Below, one piece after another: positions 48,878 to 57,624 of a stretch of DNA of 57,624 nucleotides. The first letter of the stretch is position 1; every line of letters begins with the position of its first letter. A program made the position numbers and the translations under genes. The stretch covers positions 1 through 57,624 of the forward strand of contig DWUT01000060.1 of the NCBI GenBank assembly GCA_019120615.1. Reading direction: 5' to 3'. The notes under the pieces were generated by a model. That model was given only the letters and a program-made list of their open reading frames with translations, was not told the origin of the DNA and searched no databases. Source of the stretch: Candidatus Mediterraneibacter norfolkensis. GTDB taxonomy: Bacteria > Bacillota > Clostridia > Lachnospirales > Lachnospiraceae.

Positions 48878-49933
48878 TCAGTGATATCTTGCTTCCAGAG
48901 ATTTCCGGATGATCAGTTCGCACAGGTCTCCGTACTCGATCCCGACAACTTTTGCCTCTTTCGGGAGGAGGCTTGCCGCTGTCATGCCGGGAAGCGTGTT
49001 CAACTCAAGGCAGTAGAGATTTCCGTCTTCGTCAAGAAGAAAATCCGCACGGCTGTACACGTTGAGCTTCAGGGCATGATACGCCTTGACAGTGAGCTCC
49101 TTCATGCGGTCAGAAATCTCTTCGCTGATGTCTGCAGGACACACTTCGTCAGTGGCGCCGTCCTGATATTTGTTCGCGTAGTCAAAGAAACCTGTCTTCG
49201 GAATGATCTCGATGGGGGGAAGCGCCTCTCCGTCGATGATGCCGCAGGCGAACTCGCGCCCTTTGATATAAGTTTCGATGACGACCTCGTCTTCGTAGCG
49301 GAAGGAGTTTTCCAGTGCGCTTTCATATTCTTCTTCTGTATTGACGATATACACGCCGATGCTGGAGCCGCCGGAGCAGGGTTTTACAACTACCGGAAGA
49401 GAAAGGCCGAGAGCGCTCAGTGAATGATCCGCCGCGTTCTTGTGCAGGCATACGCCGTCGGGAGTGGAGACTCCGGACTGCAGGAATACCTGTTTTGTGA
49501 AGCCTTTGTCCATAGCCACGGCGCAGCCGAGAGAATCGGGACCGGTGTAGCGGATACCCAGCAGGTCAAAAGTAGCCTGGAGTTTTCCGTTCTCTCCCTC
49601 GCCGCCGTGAAGACCCAGGAAGGTGATATCTGCCAGCCGGCACAGTTCAATGACATTCGGCCCGAGGAAACAGTCAGACTGATCCGGGCGGGAAGCCTTG
49701 ACCGTCTCAAGATCCGGCTCATCCGTGCCGATATTTTTTGCAATCTCAAGCCCGTGTCCCGGAAGGGTGAATACATCCTCAAGATTTTCCGGCGGATTTT
49801 CCAGTCCCATGAACACATCAAGCAGATAAGCATCGTGTCCTTTCTCGAGAAGTGTCCGGCAGATTCCGGCTGCGGAGGAAAGGGAGACGTCGCGCTCCGT
49901 GCTGAGTCCTCCTGCTAAAACTATGATCTTCAT
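48878..49933 (-). CDS. ddl: D-alanine--D-alanine ligase
   Basis: GGLSTERDVSLSSA...LHGGEGENGKLQATFDLLGIRYTG...KPCSGGSSIGV...LELNTLPGMT. Confidence 0.95.
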   Translation of the reverse strand: MKIIVLAGGLSTERDVSLSSAAGICRTLLEKGHDAYLLDVFMGLENPPENLEDVFTLPGHGLEIAKNIGTDEPDLETVKASRPDQSDCFLGPNVIELCRLADITFLGLHGGEGENGKLQATFDLLGIRYTGPDSLGCAVAMDKGFTKQVFLQSGVSTPDGVCLHKNAADHSLSALGLSLPVVVKPCSGGSSIGVYIVNTEEEYESALENSFRYEDEVVIETYIKGREFACGIIDGEALPPIEIIPKTGFFDYANKYQDGATDEVCPADISEEISDRMKELTVKAYHALKLNVYSRADFLLDEDGNLYCLELNTLPGMTAASLLPKEAKVVGIEYGDLCELIIRKSLEARYH

Positions 49934-49954
49934 GATATTTATACCCCTTTATTA

Positions 49955-51403
49955 TTAAATATTTACGTTGTTCAGAAGCGCTGTCTTTGTGTCGTAAAGC
50001 CTCTGGGAGAGATCCACATATACTTTGTGCGGATTAAAGAGACGTTTCGTCTCATCCCAAAGAGTATCCTTTTCCTGTCTGCAGAATTCCGCAATCTCCT
50101 TTACTGAAGGAGACTGATATTTGCACTCGCCGCGGATAAAGACCGGTTTCAGGATCTCTTTCATAGTGTAGGTGCCGCCTTCGAGACGGGTCTTCTTCCA
50201 TGTCGCGTTTGGGTCAAAGAGGAGCAGATCCTGGGAGGTATCGTACTTCTCATCGACAAAGCAGATCAGATCCGCGCGCATCTTTCCGGTCTCTTTGTCA
50301 TAGATCCGGTAGATGGTCTTGTTGCCCGGATTGGTGATCTTCTCCACATTCTCGGAAATCTTGATCTTCGGAACGAATTCACCCTGTTCATTCTGGATCG
50401 CGGCAAGTTTGTATACTCCTCCGAAGGACGGGCAGTCCTTGGAAGTGATCAGGTTGGTTCCCACACCCCAGGAGGTGATGGCCGCGCCCTGGATCTTCAG
50501 GTCGTTGATCAGGAATTCGTCCAGATCGTTTGACGCAGCGATGACCGCATCGGTAAATCCTGCGTCATCCAGCATCTTGCGCGCTTTTTTGGAGAGGTAC
50601 GCAAGGTCTCCGGAATCCAGGCGGATGCCGTAGCTCTTCGGGTGGATCCCCGCGTCTCTCATTTCCTTAAATACGCGGATCGCGTTGGGAACGCCGGATT
50701 TCAGGGTGTCATATGTGTCTACAAGGAGGGTGCACGCGTTCGGATAGAGACGGGCGTATTCCTTGAAAGCAGTATATTCATCTTTAAAACTCATGATCCA
50801 ACTGTGAGCGTGGGTTCCCAGGACCGGAACGTCAAACATCTCGCCTGCCAGTACGTTGGAGGTACCGATGCAGCCTCCGATGACCGCCGCTCTTGCTCCG
50901 TACAGTCCGGCGTCGGGGCCCTGTGCCCGGCGAAGCCCGAATTCCATAACTCCGTCCCCCTTTGCTGCATGGACGACGCGGGAAGCTTTTGTCGCGATCA
51001 GGCACTGGTGATTGATGATGGTGAGGATGGCTGTCTCAACAAGCTGCGCCTCCATGATCGGCGCTACGACCTTGATCAGAGGCTCCCGCGGAAAGATCAC
51101 GGTCCCTTCCGGGATTGCATAGATGTCGCCGCTGAAATGGAACCCGCTTAAATAATGAAGAAAGTCTTCACTGAAGATCCCGAGTCCCCTCAGGTAATCC
51201 ACATCTTCATAGGAAAAGTTCAGATTCTTGATATAATCGATGACCTGGTCGAGCCCTGCCATGATGGAGTAGCCGCCCTTGTTCGGGTTCTCCCGGAAGA
51301 ACATGTCAAAGATAACGGTCTCATTTTCCTGAGTTTCAAAGTAGCCCTGCATCATGGTCAGCTCATACAGATCTGTCAGCAGGGTGAGATTCTGTGCACT
51401 CAT
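49955..51403 (-). CDS. pncB: nicotinate phosphoribosyltransferase
   Basis: TDLYELTMMQGYFE...FDMFFRENPNKGGYSIMAGL...EFGLRRAQGPDAGLYGARAAVIGG. Confidence 0.95.
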   Translation of the reverse strand: MSAQNLTLLTDLYELTMMQGYFETQENETVIFDMFFRENPNKGGYSIMAGLDQVIDYIKNLNFSYEDVDYLRGLGIFSEDFLHYLSGFHFSGDIYAIPEGTVIFPREPLIKVVAPIMEAQLVETAILTIINHQCLIATKASRVVHAAKGDGVMEFGLRRAQGPDAGLYGARAAVIGGCIGTSNVLAGEMFDVPVLGTHAHSWIMSFKDEYTAFKEYARLYPNACTLLVDTYDTLKSGVPNAIRVFKEMRDAGIHPKSYGIRLDSGDLAYLSKKARKMLDDAGFTDAVIAASNDLDEFLINDLKIQGAAITSWGVGTNLITSKDCPSFGGVYKLAAIQNEQGEFVPKIKISENVEKITNPGNKTIYRIYDKETGKMRADLICFVDEKYDTSQDLLLFDPNATWKKTRLEGGTYTMKEILKPVFIRGECKYQSPSVKEIAEFCRQEKDTLWDETKRLFNPHKVYVDLSQRLYDTKTALLNNVNI

Positions 51404-51600
51404 ATTTTTTCCCTCTTTTCATTTGTCCGCTCCAGCACAGGCGACCTGAAATATTCGAGAATCTTTTGTCGCCGGTAAACGGCTGTGATTTGCGATTTTC
51501 CTTTGAATTATAGCATATGTCGGAGAAAAGTAAAAGGATATGTATATGGAAAAACAGGCGGCAGGGATGTTTGTATTTATGAGGAAATTATGGCATAATA

Positions 51601-51660
51601 TGATACAAACGTCAAAAGGTCATGCGGGCTGCGCTTGAGCACGGAGCGATCCGTGTATCA
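51601..51660 (+). repeat. dispersed element copy B with terminal inverted repeats
   Basis: TGATAC...GTATCA bounding exactly 60 bp. Confidence 0.75.
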
Positions 51661-51730
51661 AAGTGGATCAGTGGTATGTTATATCTGCATATGGCATACG
51701 GCATGGCGGAAGACAGAAAGGAAGATCAAA

Positions 51731-52897
51731 ATGGCAAAACGTGTATTTCTTATTGTACTTGACAGTGCCGGCGTCGGCTATGAGCCGGATGCGGACCGGT
51801 TCGGCGACGTGGGCAGTGATACATTCGGAACATGCATCCGGAGCGGAAGGCTCTCGGTGCCAAATATGGAGAAAATGGGACTGTACCAGATCGAAGGGAC
51901 TTCCTTTGAAAAGAAGGGCATTCCGGCAGCCGGATGCTGCGGAAAACTGAGGGAGCAGTCTGCGGGCAAGGATACGACCATGGGACACTGGGAGATCGGC
52001 GGAGTGATCTCGCCGAAACCGATGCCCACATATCCCAATGGATTCCCCCAGGAACTGCTTGACGAGTTCGCGGAGAAGACCGGACGCGGCGTGATCTGCA
52101 ATGAAGTTGGTTCCGGGACGGAGATGATACGTAAGTATGGAGAGGAGCAGATGCGGACCGGGAAGTGGATCGTTTACACTTCCGCGGACAGTGTGTTCCA
52201 GATCGCGGCTCATGAGGAAGTGATCCCGCTTGAGGAACTGTATGAAGGATGCCGTATCGCCCGGACGATGCTCACCGGTGACGATGCGGTGGGACGTGTG
52301 ATCGCCAGACCTTATGTGGGGGAGGCACCGAACTTTACAAGGACGGTGAATCGGCACGACTTTTCGCTGGAGCCTCCGAAGGATACGATCCTGGATATGA
52401 TGAAGGCAGCGGGAAAAGACGTTATCGGAGTGGGAAAGATCTATGATATCTTCGCGGGAAGAGGATTGACCAAGACATTTCCGAATGAAGGAAATGAGAA
52501 AAATATGGATGTGACGATCTCTCTTCTGGATGAGGATTTTGACGGTCTGTGTTTTGTAAATCTGGTAGATTTTGATATGCTCTACGGACACAGAAATGAT
52601 ATCAAAGGCTATGCGGATGCGCTGAATGCGTTTGACAAGAGACTGGATGAGTTCCTGCCGAAGATGCGGGAGGATGACGTTCTCATGATCACGGCGGATC
52701 ATGGATGTGATCCGGGATTTCCGGGAACAGACCACACCAGAGAATATGTTCCCATCCTATGTTGCGGAAAGAATGTAAAGCGTGGAGTGAACCTTGGGAC
52801 AAGAGAGAGTTACGCGGATATCTCCGCAACGATTGCAGAGCTGTTCGGGATCCGATATACCGGAGACGGGGAGAGCTTCCTCGGAAAGATCATGTGA
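51731..52897 (+). CDS. deoB: phosphopentomutase
   Basis: KRVFLIVLDSAGVGYEPDADRFGDVGSDTFG...DTTMGHWEIGGV...ADHGCDPGFPGTDHTREYVPIL. Confidence 0.96.
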   Translation: MAKRVFLIVLDSAGVGYEPDADRFGDVGSDTFGTCIRSGRLSVPNMEKMGLYQIEGTSFEKKGIPAAGCCGKLREQSAGKDTTMGHWEIGGVISPKPMPTYPNGFPQELLDEFAEKTGRGVICNEVGSGTEMIRKYGEEQMRTGKWIVYTSADSVFQIAAHEEVIPLEELYEGCRIARTMLTGDDAVGRVIARPYVGEAPNFTRTVNRHDFSLEPPKDTILDMMKAAGKDVIGVGKIYDIFAGRGLTKTFPNEGNEKNMDVTISLLDEDFDGLCFVNLVDFDMLYGHRNDIKGYADALNAFDKRLDEFLPKMREDDVLMITADHGCDPGFPGTDHTREYVPILCCGKNVKRGVNLGTRESYADISATIAELFGIRYTGDGESFLGKIM

Positions 52898-52976
52898 GAT
52901 CCAGGCTGTGATCCCTTTGTTCCGAACGGAGAAGGGGAACAGGAAAAGAAGAAATCTAGGATAACTGACGAAAAGA

Positions 52977-53014
52977 AAATGCGGAACCGGTTTATACCAG
53001 CGCCGCATTTTTTT
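52977..53014. terminator. convergent (bidirectional) terminator overlapping the plsC stop
   Basis: aaaatgcgg...ccgcattttttttt-type stem. Confidence 0.7.
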
Positions 53015-53726
53015 TGATCGTTTCTCTTATGATGTTTTCTACATGATCGCCGATATGGCGCTTTGTGTCTTTGTCCAGCTGATCTGGATAGATCGGCTTT
53101 CCGTATTCAATGACCACATGAGTCTTTTTTATTTTCGGAAAATGATTTTCGAAAATCTCAGCAGTATTGTTCAGCGAGATCGGTACGATGGCACATCCGG
53201 TCTTGGTGGCGATCTTGAAGGCTCCGTCACGGAACGGAAGCATGGTCAGTTCTTCGCCGGTATTTCTTGTACCTTCCGGGAAAATGCAGATCGAGATCCC
53301 GTTTTTGATATCATCGATCGCCTGAAGAATAGTCTTCAGCCCTTCTTTCGGATTCTTCCGGTCAAGAAACAGACAGTGGAGACGTTTCATCCAGCTTGTA
53401 AGGGTGAGATAACGATCCATTTCTTTCTTGGCGATATACCCTGTCAGTCGTCGGCATCTGCTGTAGGTCAGCAGGATGTCAAAATAACTCCTGTGGTTTG
53501 CGATGAACAGAACCGGTTCGTCAGGGACATTTTCCTCTCCGATCACAGTCGTTCTTACGCCGGTGATCTTCAGTATGAATCGGAATGCCCACTGTACAAT
53601 ACGCAGAGAACTGATATCCCGTGCATAGGGGTCAAATTTTCCGATGATCCACTCAACGATCAGCACCGGAATAGTAAGAATCAGATATAAAATAAGAAAA
53701 ATTACGATACATATAAAACGAAACAT
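52992..53726 (-). CDS. plsC: 1-acyl-sn-glycerol-3-phosphate acyltransferase family protein
   Basis: FIANHRSYFDIL...FPEGTRNTGEELTMLPFRDGAFKIATKTGCAIVPISL. Confidence 0.93.
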   Translation of the reverse strand: MFRFICIVIFLILYLILTIPVLIVEWIIGKFDPYARDISSLRIVQWAFRFILKITGVRTTVIGEENVPDEPVLFIANHRSYFDILLTYSRCRRLTGYIAKKEMDRYLTLTSWMKRLHCLFLDRKNPKEGLKTILQAIDDIKNGISICIFPEGTRNTGEELTMLPFRDGAFKIATKTGCAIVPISLNNTAEIFENHFPKIKKTHVVIEYGKPIYPDQLDKDTKRHIGDHVENIIRETIKKNAALV

Positions 53727-53899
53727 CGGGTTTATCCTCTTTTACGTTAATTCTGCGGGCGCCAGCGCGCCTTTTTTATTATATACCAGTGCTATGGAAA
53801 AAACAAGATAATAGACACAAGTTTTAATAACTGTATTGATGTCCAGATACTGCGGCAGGCAACAAAGAAAAAGCAGGAGGAAAAGAGCCGGACTGGAAC

Positions 53900-54397
53900 G
53901 TGTTTTCATCAGGCGCGGGAATAATCGGAGCCGAATCTACATATCTTTATAGGGAAAATGCTGCGGGGAAATTGCAGGTGAAACAGTTCGGCAGAATATG
54001 CACAGGTTTCTGTGCGCTATGTGTCTTTGCGTGTCTGCTCGCCGGATGCGTCACGAGACCGCAGAAGACGCAGAAGATAAGAGATCTGGAGTTTACCGTG
54101 CTTGATAAGGACGCAGCGCCCGAGGAGCTTAAGCTGCTGATCGAGGAAAATAAGGCGGCGCCGTTCCGGCTGACCTACGCCGACCAGGGGGCACTCTATA
54201 TTGCGGAGGGATACGGGGCCCAGCTTACGACGGGATACAGCGTGGAAGTGAACGGACTGTATGAGACGGAAGATGCGGTCTATATACATACAAACCTTCT
54301 GGGACCGGAAAAGGGGGAGGAGACAAAAGAGATCACCACATTTCCTTATGTGGTAGTTCAGCTCGAGGATGTCGGGAAAAATGTCATTTTTGATTGA
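53900..54397 (+). CDS. lipoprotein-like PrcB-family protein
   Basis: FCALCVFACLLAGC lipobox; TTGYSVEVNGLYETEDAVYIHTNLLGP; start uncertain. Confidence 0.6.
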   Translation: MFSSGAGIIGAESTYLYRENAAGKLQVKQFGRICTGFCALCVFACLLAGCVTRPQKTQKIRDLEFTVLDKDAAPEELKLLIEENKAAPFRLTYADQGALYIAEGYGAQLTTGYSVEVNGLYETEDAVYIHTNLLGPEKGEETKEITTFPYVVVQLEDVGKNVIFD

Positions 54398-54408
54398 GGA
54401 GGACAGCG

Positions 54409-55968
54409 ATGGAGTTAGTCAGGAAACCGATTCATTATGTCAGGGAAGGAAAGCGGACGTTCGACCAGTTCTATCTGGATGAGGATTATAATGTTCCGGA
54501 CGCAAAGGATGATGTGCAGCGCATCATACAGGGGACGGCGGAGGTAAAGACGGAGGATATCCGTCTTGTGGAAAATTATGTGAGGATAGTAGGAAAGGTC
54601 TATTTCCGGATACTGTATGTGACGTCCTCTGTTGACCCCAAACCTGCCGTGCTGGAGGGAAAGCTGCCTTTTGAGGAGATGGTGTACATGGAGAACGGGG
54701 AGGAGGACACATTTTTTATCCAGAATGTACGCACGGAATTCAGCTCTTCAGTAGTGAATTCCAGAAAGCTGAGCCTGCGCGTGATGGTGGAGCTTGAGAT
54801 CGGACGGGAACGGCTGGAGGACGAGGAGACTACGGTTGATGTGGAGAGTGATATTCCGATCTATAAGAAAATGAAGAAGATCGATCTGCTCAAGGTTGCG
54901 GTCACCCGGAAGGATACCTACCGGATCAAGGAGGAGATCACGCTGCCGGGGACCAAGGAGAGTATCGGACAGATCCTGCTCTCGGAAGTAGAGATAAGGA
55001 AACTGGATATCCGTGCCGGACAGGATGAACTGCTCCTGCGGGGGGAGCTGCTTGTGTTCTGCATGTATCTTTCCGGAGAGGAGAAACCGGACTGGATCAC
55101 CCAGACTGTGCCTTATGAGGGGCGCATTTCCTGTGACGGCGTGACCGAGGATATGTATTACTATGTGCAGCCTGTGCTGGAGGATACGCTGGTTGATATT
55201 CGCATGGATGAGGACGGGGAAATGCGGACTCTGGGGATCGAGGGAACGCTGGGGCTTCGGATGAATATTTACGAGGAGGAAGAGATGGAGATCCTGGAAG
55301 ACATGTATTCTCTGGAGAAGCAGTGCGTGTTCCAGACGCGGGAAGCGGTCTATGAGGAACTGCTCATGCAGAACCAGTCGAAATGCCGTGTGACGGAACG
55401 GCTGGAACTCCCGGAACTTAAGGACGACGTGCTCCAGATCCTGCACAGCCGGGGAAGTATCCAGATGGAACATATGCAGAACACTTCGGAAGGCATCCAG
55501 GTCGAGGGAATCCTTCATGTCTCGTTTCTGTATATGCGGGCGGATGATATGGAGCCTTACGGGAGCTGGCAGGGAATGGTGCCCTTTTCCTATCTCATTG
55601 AATGCGGCGGGATGACGGACAATGTATGCAGCAACATGGCATATCATGTGGAGCAGCTCCTTGTCACGCTTGCGGGAAGCGAAGCCGTAGAGATCAAGGC
55701 CGTGCTGGCGTTTGATACGTTTGTGAGAAAGACCATCCCTGTGGAAGTGATCACGGAGGTGGAAATGCAGCCTATTAATATAGAAGAGCTGGATCAGCGT
55801 CCCGGGATCGTCGGACATATCGTGCAGCAGGGCGAGGACCTCTGGAGCCTGGCAAAAAAATATATGACGACGGTTGAGGGAATAATGGAAGTGAATGGTT
55901 TGCAGGATGAATCGACAAAATCAGGGGATAAGCTGTTGATTTTTAAAGAGAATATGAGTATACTGTAG
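54409..55968 (+). CDS. SPOCS (DUF3794) domain protein with C-terminal LysM
   Basis: Repeated DUF3794-like segments and HIVQQGEDLWSLAKKYMTTVEGIMEVNGL LysM. Confidence 0.9.
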   Translation: MELVRKPIHYVREGKRTFDQFYLDEDYNVPDAKDDVQRIIQGTAEVKTEDIRLVENYVRIVGKVYFRILYVTSSVDPKPAVLEGKLPFEEMVYMENGEEDTFFIQNVRTEFSSSVVNSRKLSLRVMVELEIGRERLEDEETTVDVESDIPIYKKMKKIDLLKVAVTRKDTYRIKEEITLPGTKESIGQILLSEVEIRKLDIRAGQDELLLRGELLVFCMYLSGEEKPDWITQTVPYEGRISCDGVTEDMYYYVQPVLEDTLVDIRMDEDGEMRTLGIEGTLGLRMNIYEEEEMEILEDMYSLEKQCVFQTREAVYEELLMQNQSKCRVTERLELPELKDDVLQILHSRGSIQMEHMQNTSEGIQVEGILHVSFLYMRADDMEPYGSWQGMVPFSYLIECGGMTDNVCSNMAYHVEQLLVTLAGSEAVEIKAVLAFDTFVRKTIPVEVITEVEMQPINIEELDQRPGIVGHIVQQGEDLWSLAKKYMTTVEGIMEVNGLQDESTKSGDKLLIFKENMSIL

Positions 55969-56054
55969 TAATGTATACAAGATACAATGTGTAAAGGCAT
56001 ACAGAGCCCGAAAAAGGGGCTCTGTATGCAGATGTACGGATTGGAGGACACAGG

Positions 56055-56930
56055 ATGAATCAGGTCGAATTAAAGGCGCTAGCCAAGATCAATCTGGGAC
56101 TGGATGTACTTGGGAGAAGGGAAAACGGATATCACGACGTGCGCATGATCATGCAGTCCATCTATCTGTATGATACGGTAAAGCTGACAAAACAGAAAGA
56201 ACCGGGGATCCGGGTTGAGACAAATCTGGGATTTCTCCCGACGGGAGAAAATAATATTGCATATAAAGCGGCGAAGCTTCTGATCGATGAGTTTGGCATT
56301 GATGAAGGGATAAGGATCCGGCTGGACAAGCATATCCCCGTGGCAGCGGGGCTGGCGGGAGGCAGTTCCAATGCGGCGGCGGTGCTGTTCGGGATGAACC
56401 GCATGTTCGGACTGCATCTTTCCATGGAAGAGCTGAAAGAGCGGGGCGTAAAGCTTGGCGCGGACGTGCCCTACTGTATCATGAGAGGGACCGTGCTGGC
56501 GGAAGGGATCGGAGAGGAACTGAGTGTACTTCCGCCCATGCCGAAATGCGCGGTGCTCATAGCAAAGCCGCCTGTCAGCGTCTCCACGAAAGCGGTGTAT
56601 GAGGCGCTGGACTCAAAAAAGATCACAGAGCATCCCGATATCGACGGGATCATTGACGGGTTGAAAGCAGGGGATCTCAGGAAGATCGCGTCTTCCATGG
56701 GAAATGTGCTGGAGGACGTCACGATCCCCATGCATCCGGTCATCGATGAGATCAAGACGGCGATGCTTGACGCCGGAGCGCTGGGCGCCATGATGAGCGG
56801 CAGCGGGCCGACGGTGTTCGGGCTGTTTGAGAGCCGGGCGGCGGCTAAGACAGCGCAGAAAAACATAAGAGACAGGTCACTTGCGAAACAGGTGTATGTC
56901 ACCAATATACACAGTGTCAGGAGGAATTAA
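56055..56930 (+). CDS. ispE: 4-(cytidine 5'-diphospho)-2-C-methyl-D-erythritol kinase
   Basis: LKALAKINLGLDVLGRRENGYHDVRMIMQSI...PVAAGLAGGSSNAAAVL...MSGSGPTVFGLF. Confidence 0.96.
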   Translation: MNQVELKALAKINLGLDVLGRRENGYHDVRMIMQSIYLYDTVKLTKQKEPGIRVETNLGFLPTGENNIAYKAAKLLIDEFGIDEGIRIRLDKHIPVAAGLAGGSSNAAAVLFGMNRMFGLHLSMEELKERGVKLGADVPYCIMRGTVLAEGIGEELSVLPPMPKCAVLIAKPPVSVSTKAVYEALDSKKITEHPDIDGIIDGLKAGDLRKIASSMGNVLEDVTIPMHPVIDEIKTAMLDAGALGAMMSGSGPTVFGLFESRAAAKTAQKNIRDRSLAKQVYVTNIHSVRRN

Positions 56931-56931
56931 T

Positions 56932-57606
56932 ATGAGTACAGACTTTGAAGTTACGATGAATGAATATCTCCCGCTGAGAGACGTTGTGTTCAATACGCTG
57001 AGACAGGCGATACTCCGGGGGGAACTGAAGCCGGGTGAAAGACTGATGGAAATTCAGCTGGCAAACAAGCTGGGGGTGAGCAGGACTCCGATCCGGGAGG
57101 CGATCCGCAAGCTGGAGCTGGAAGGACTTGTTCTGATGATCCCGAGAAAAGGCGCCGAGGTGGCGGAGATCACTGAGAAGAATCTGAGGGATGTGCTGGA
57201 AGTGCGCTGCGCCCTGGAGGAACTGGCGGTGCAGCTTGCCTGTGACCGTATCGATGAGGAAGGGCTTGAGCAGCTGCGGTCTGCGGCACTTCAATTCCGG
57301 GATGTGCTGGACAGTGACGACATCACGAAGATCGCCGAGGCAGACGTGGCGTTCCACGACGTGATCTTTGAAGCTACCGACAACCGGCGTCTGATCCAGC
57401 TCCTCAATAACCTCCGGGAGCAGATGTACCGCTACCGTATCGAGTACCTGAAGAAGAAAGAGTGTTATCCCCAGCTCATCGCCGAGCATAAGGCAATCAT
57501 CGACGCTATTGCGGCGGGAGATAAAGAGAAAGCGACAAGCATTACGGGGCAGCATATCAATAACCAGGTGGATACTGTGGTGGGGACGCTGCGGCAGAAG
57601 GAGTAG
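56932..57606 (+). CDS. GntR family transcriptional regulator (FCD type)
   Basis: LRQAILRGELKPGERLMEIQLANKLGVSRTPIREAIRKLELEGLV...FCD C-terminal domain. Confidence 0.95.
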   Translation: MSTDFEVTMNEYLPLRDVVFNTLRQAILRGELKPGERLMEIQLANKLGVSRTPIREAIRKLELEGLVLMIPRKGAEVAEITEKNLRDVLEVRCALEELAVQLACDRIDEEGLEQLRSAALQFRDVLDSDDITKIAEADVAFHDVIFEATDNRRLIQLLNNLREQMYRYRIEYLKKKECYPQLIAEHKAIIDAIAAGDKEKATSITGQHINNQVDTVVGTLRQKE

Positions 57607-57624
57607 TTGATCTTTTTTCATGGG

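Noticed and set aside
51668-52735. 355-aa minus-strand ORF
   Set aside because: Antisense to deoB, which is unambiguous; no domain.
54748-55818. 356-aa minus-strand ORF
   Set aside because: Antisense to the SPOCS/LysM gene; low-complexity His/Leu-rich translation.
1-57624. Genome-wide sequencing error as the explanation for the homopolymer frameshifts
   Set aside because: Frameshifts are confined to about 1.3-4.6 kb while more than 40 downstream genes read intact, although raw reads would still be needed to exclude local error.

Overview
The window looks like chromosomal DNA of a Gram-positive, spore-forming, Lachnospiraceae-like Firmicute (inferred from codon usage, SPOCS/LysM protein and two-component/ABC families; taxonomy not verified). 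Most of it is intact housekeeping or transport content: Cof-type HAD phosphatases, an MGMT-like protein, YaaA, an aldo/keto reductase, an Fe/Mn SOD, three two-component clusters (two with ABC transporters), an ECF sigma factor with RsgI-like anti-sigma factor, MATE, L25/Ctc, Hcp, a DEAD helicase with DUF1998-type C-terminus, a UvrD-like helicase, MurF, Ddl, PncB, DeoB, PlsC, SPOCS/LysM, IspE and GntR. Three accessory regions stand out. (1) 13.9-16.5 kb: a promoter plus operator-like palindrome drives a translationally coupled two-gene unit. The first gene is an HsdM-HsdS-like fusion whose catalytic NPP[FY] motif reads DVPR (probably a dead N6-methylase that keeps a SAM-like pocket and one target-recognition domain). 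The second is a TIR-domain protein with a novel-looking C-terminal domain. This is the best candidate for an undescribed defence system. (2) 1.3-5.0 kb: a graveyard of immunity-like genes, a GNAT, a methyltransferase and a RhuM gene, most of them broken by single homopolymer indels, a nonsense codon or deletions. (3) 27.75-29.25 kb: a split HipB/HipA-like pair preceded by three copies of an ACCCT-N7/8-AGGG(G)T operator embedded in a long hairpin. Other signals include a perfect 48-bp palindrome, a dispersed ~60-bp element in two copies, a perfect 14-bp Shine-Dalgarno-sequestering inverted repeat, and a HEPN-SWIM-helicase gene row. No rRNA, tRNA, CRISPR array or transposase was recognised. All calls come from reading the sequence and translations; no searches were run.
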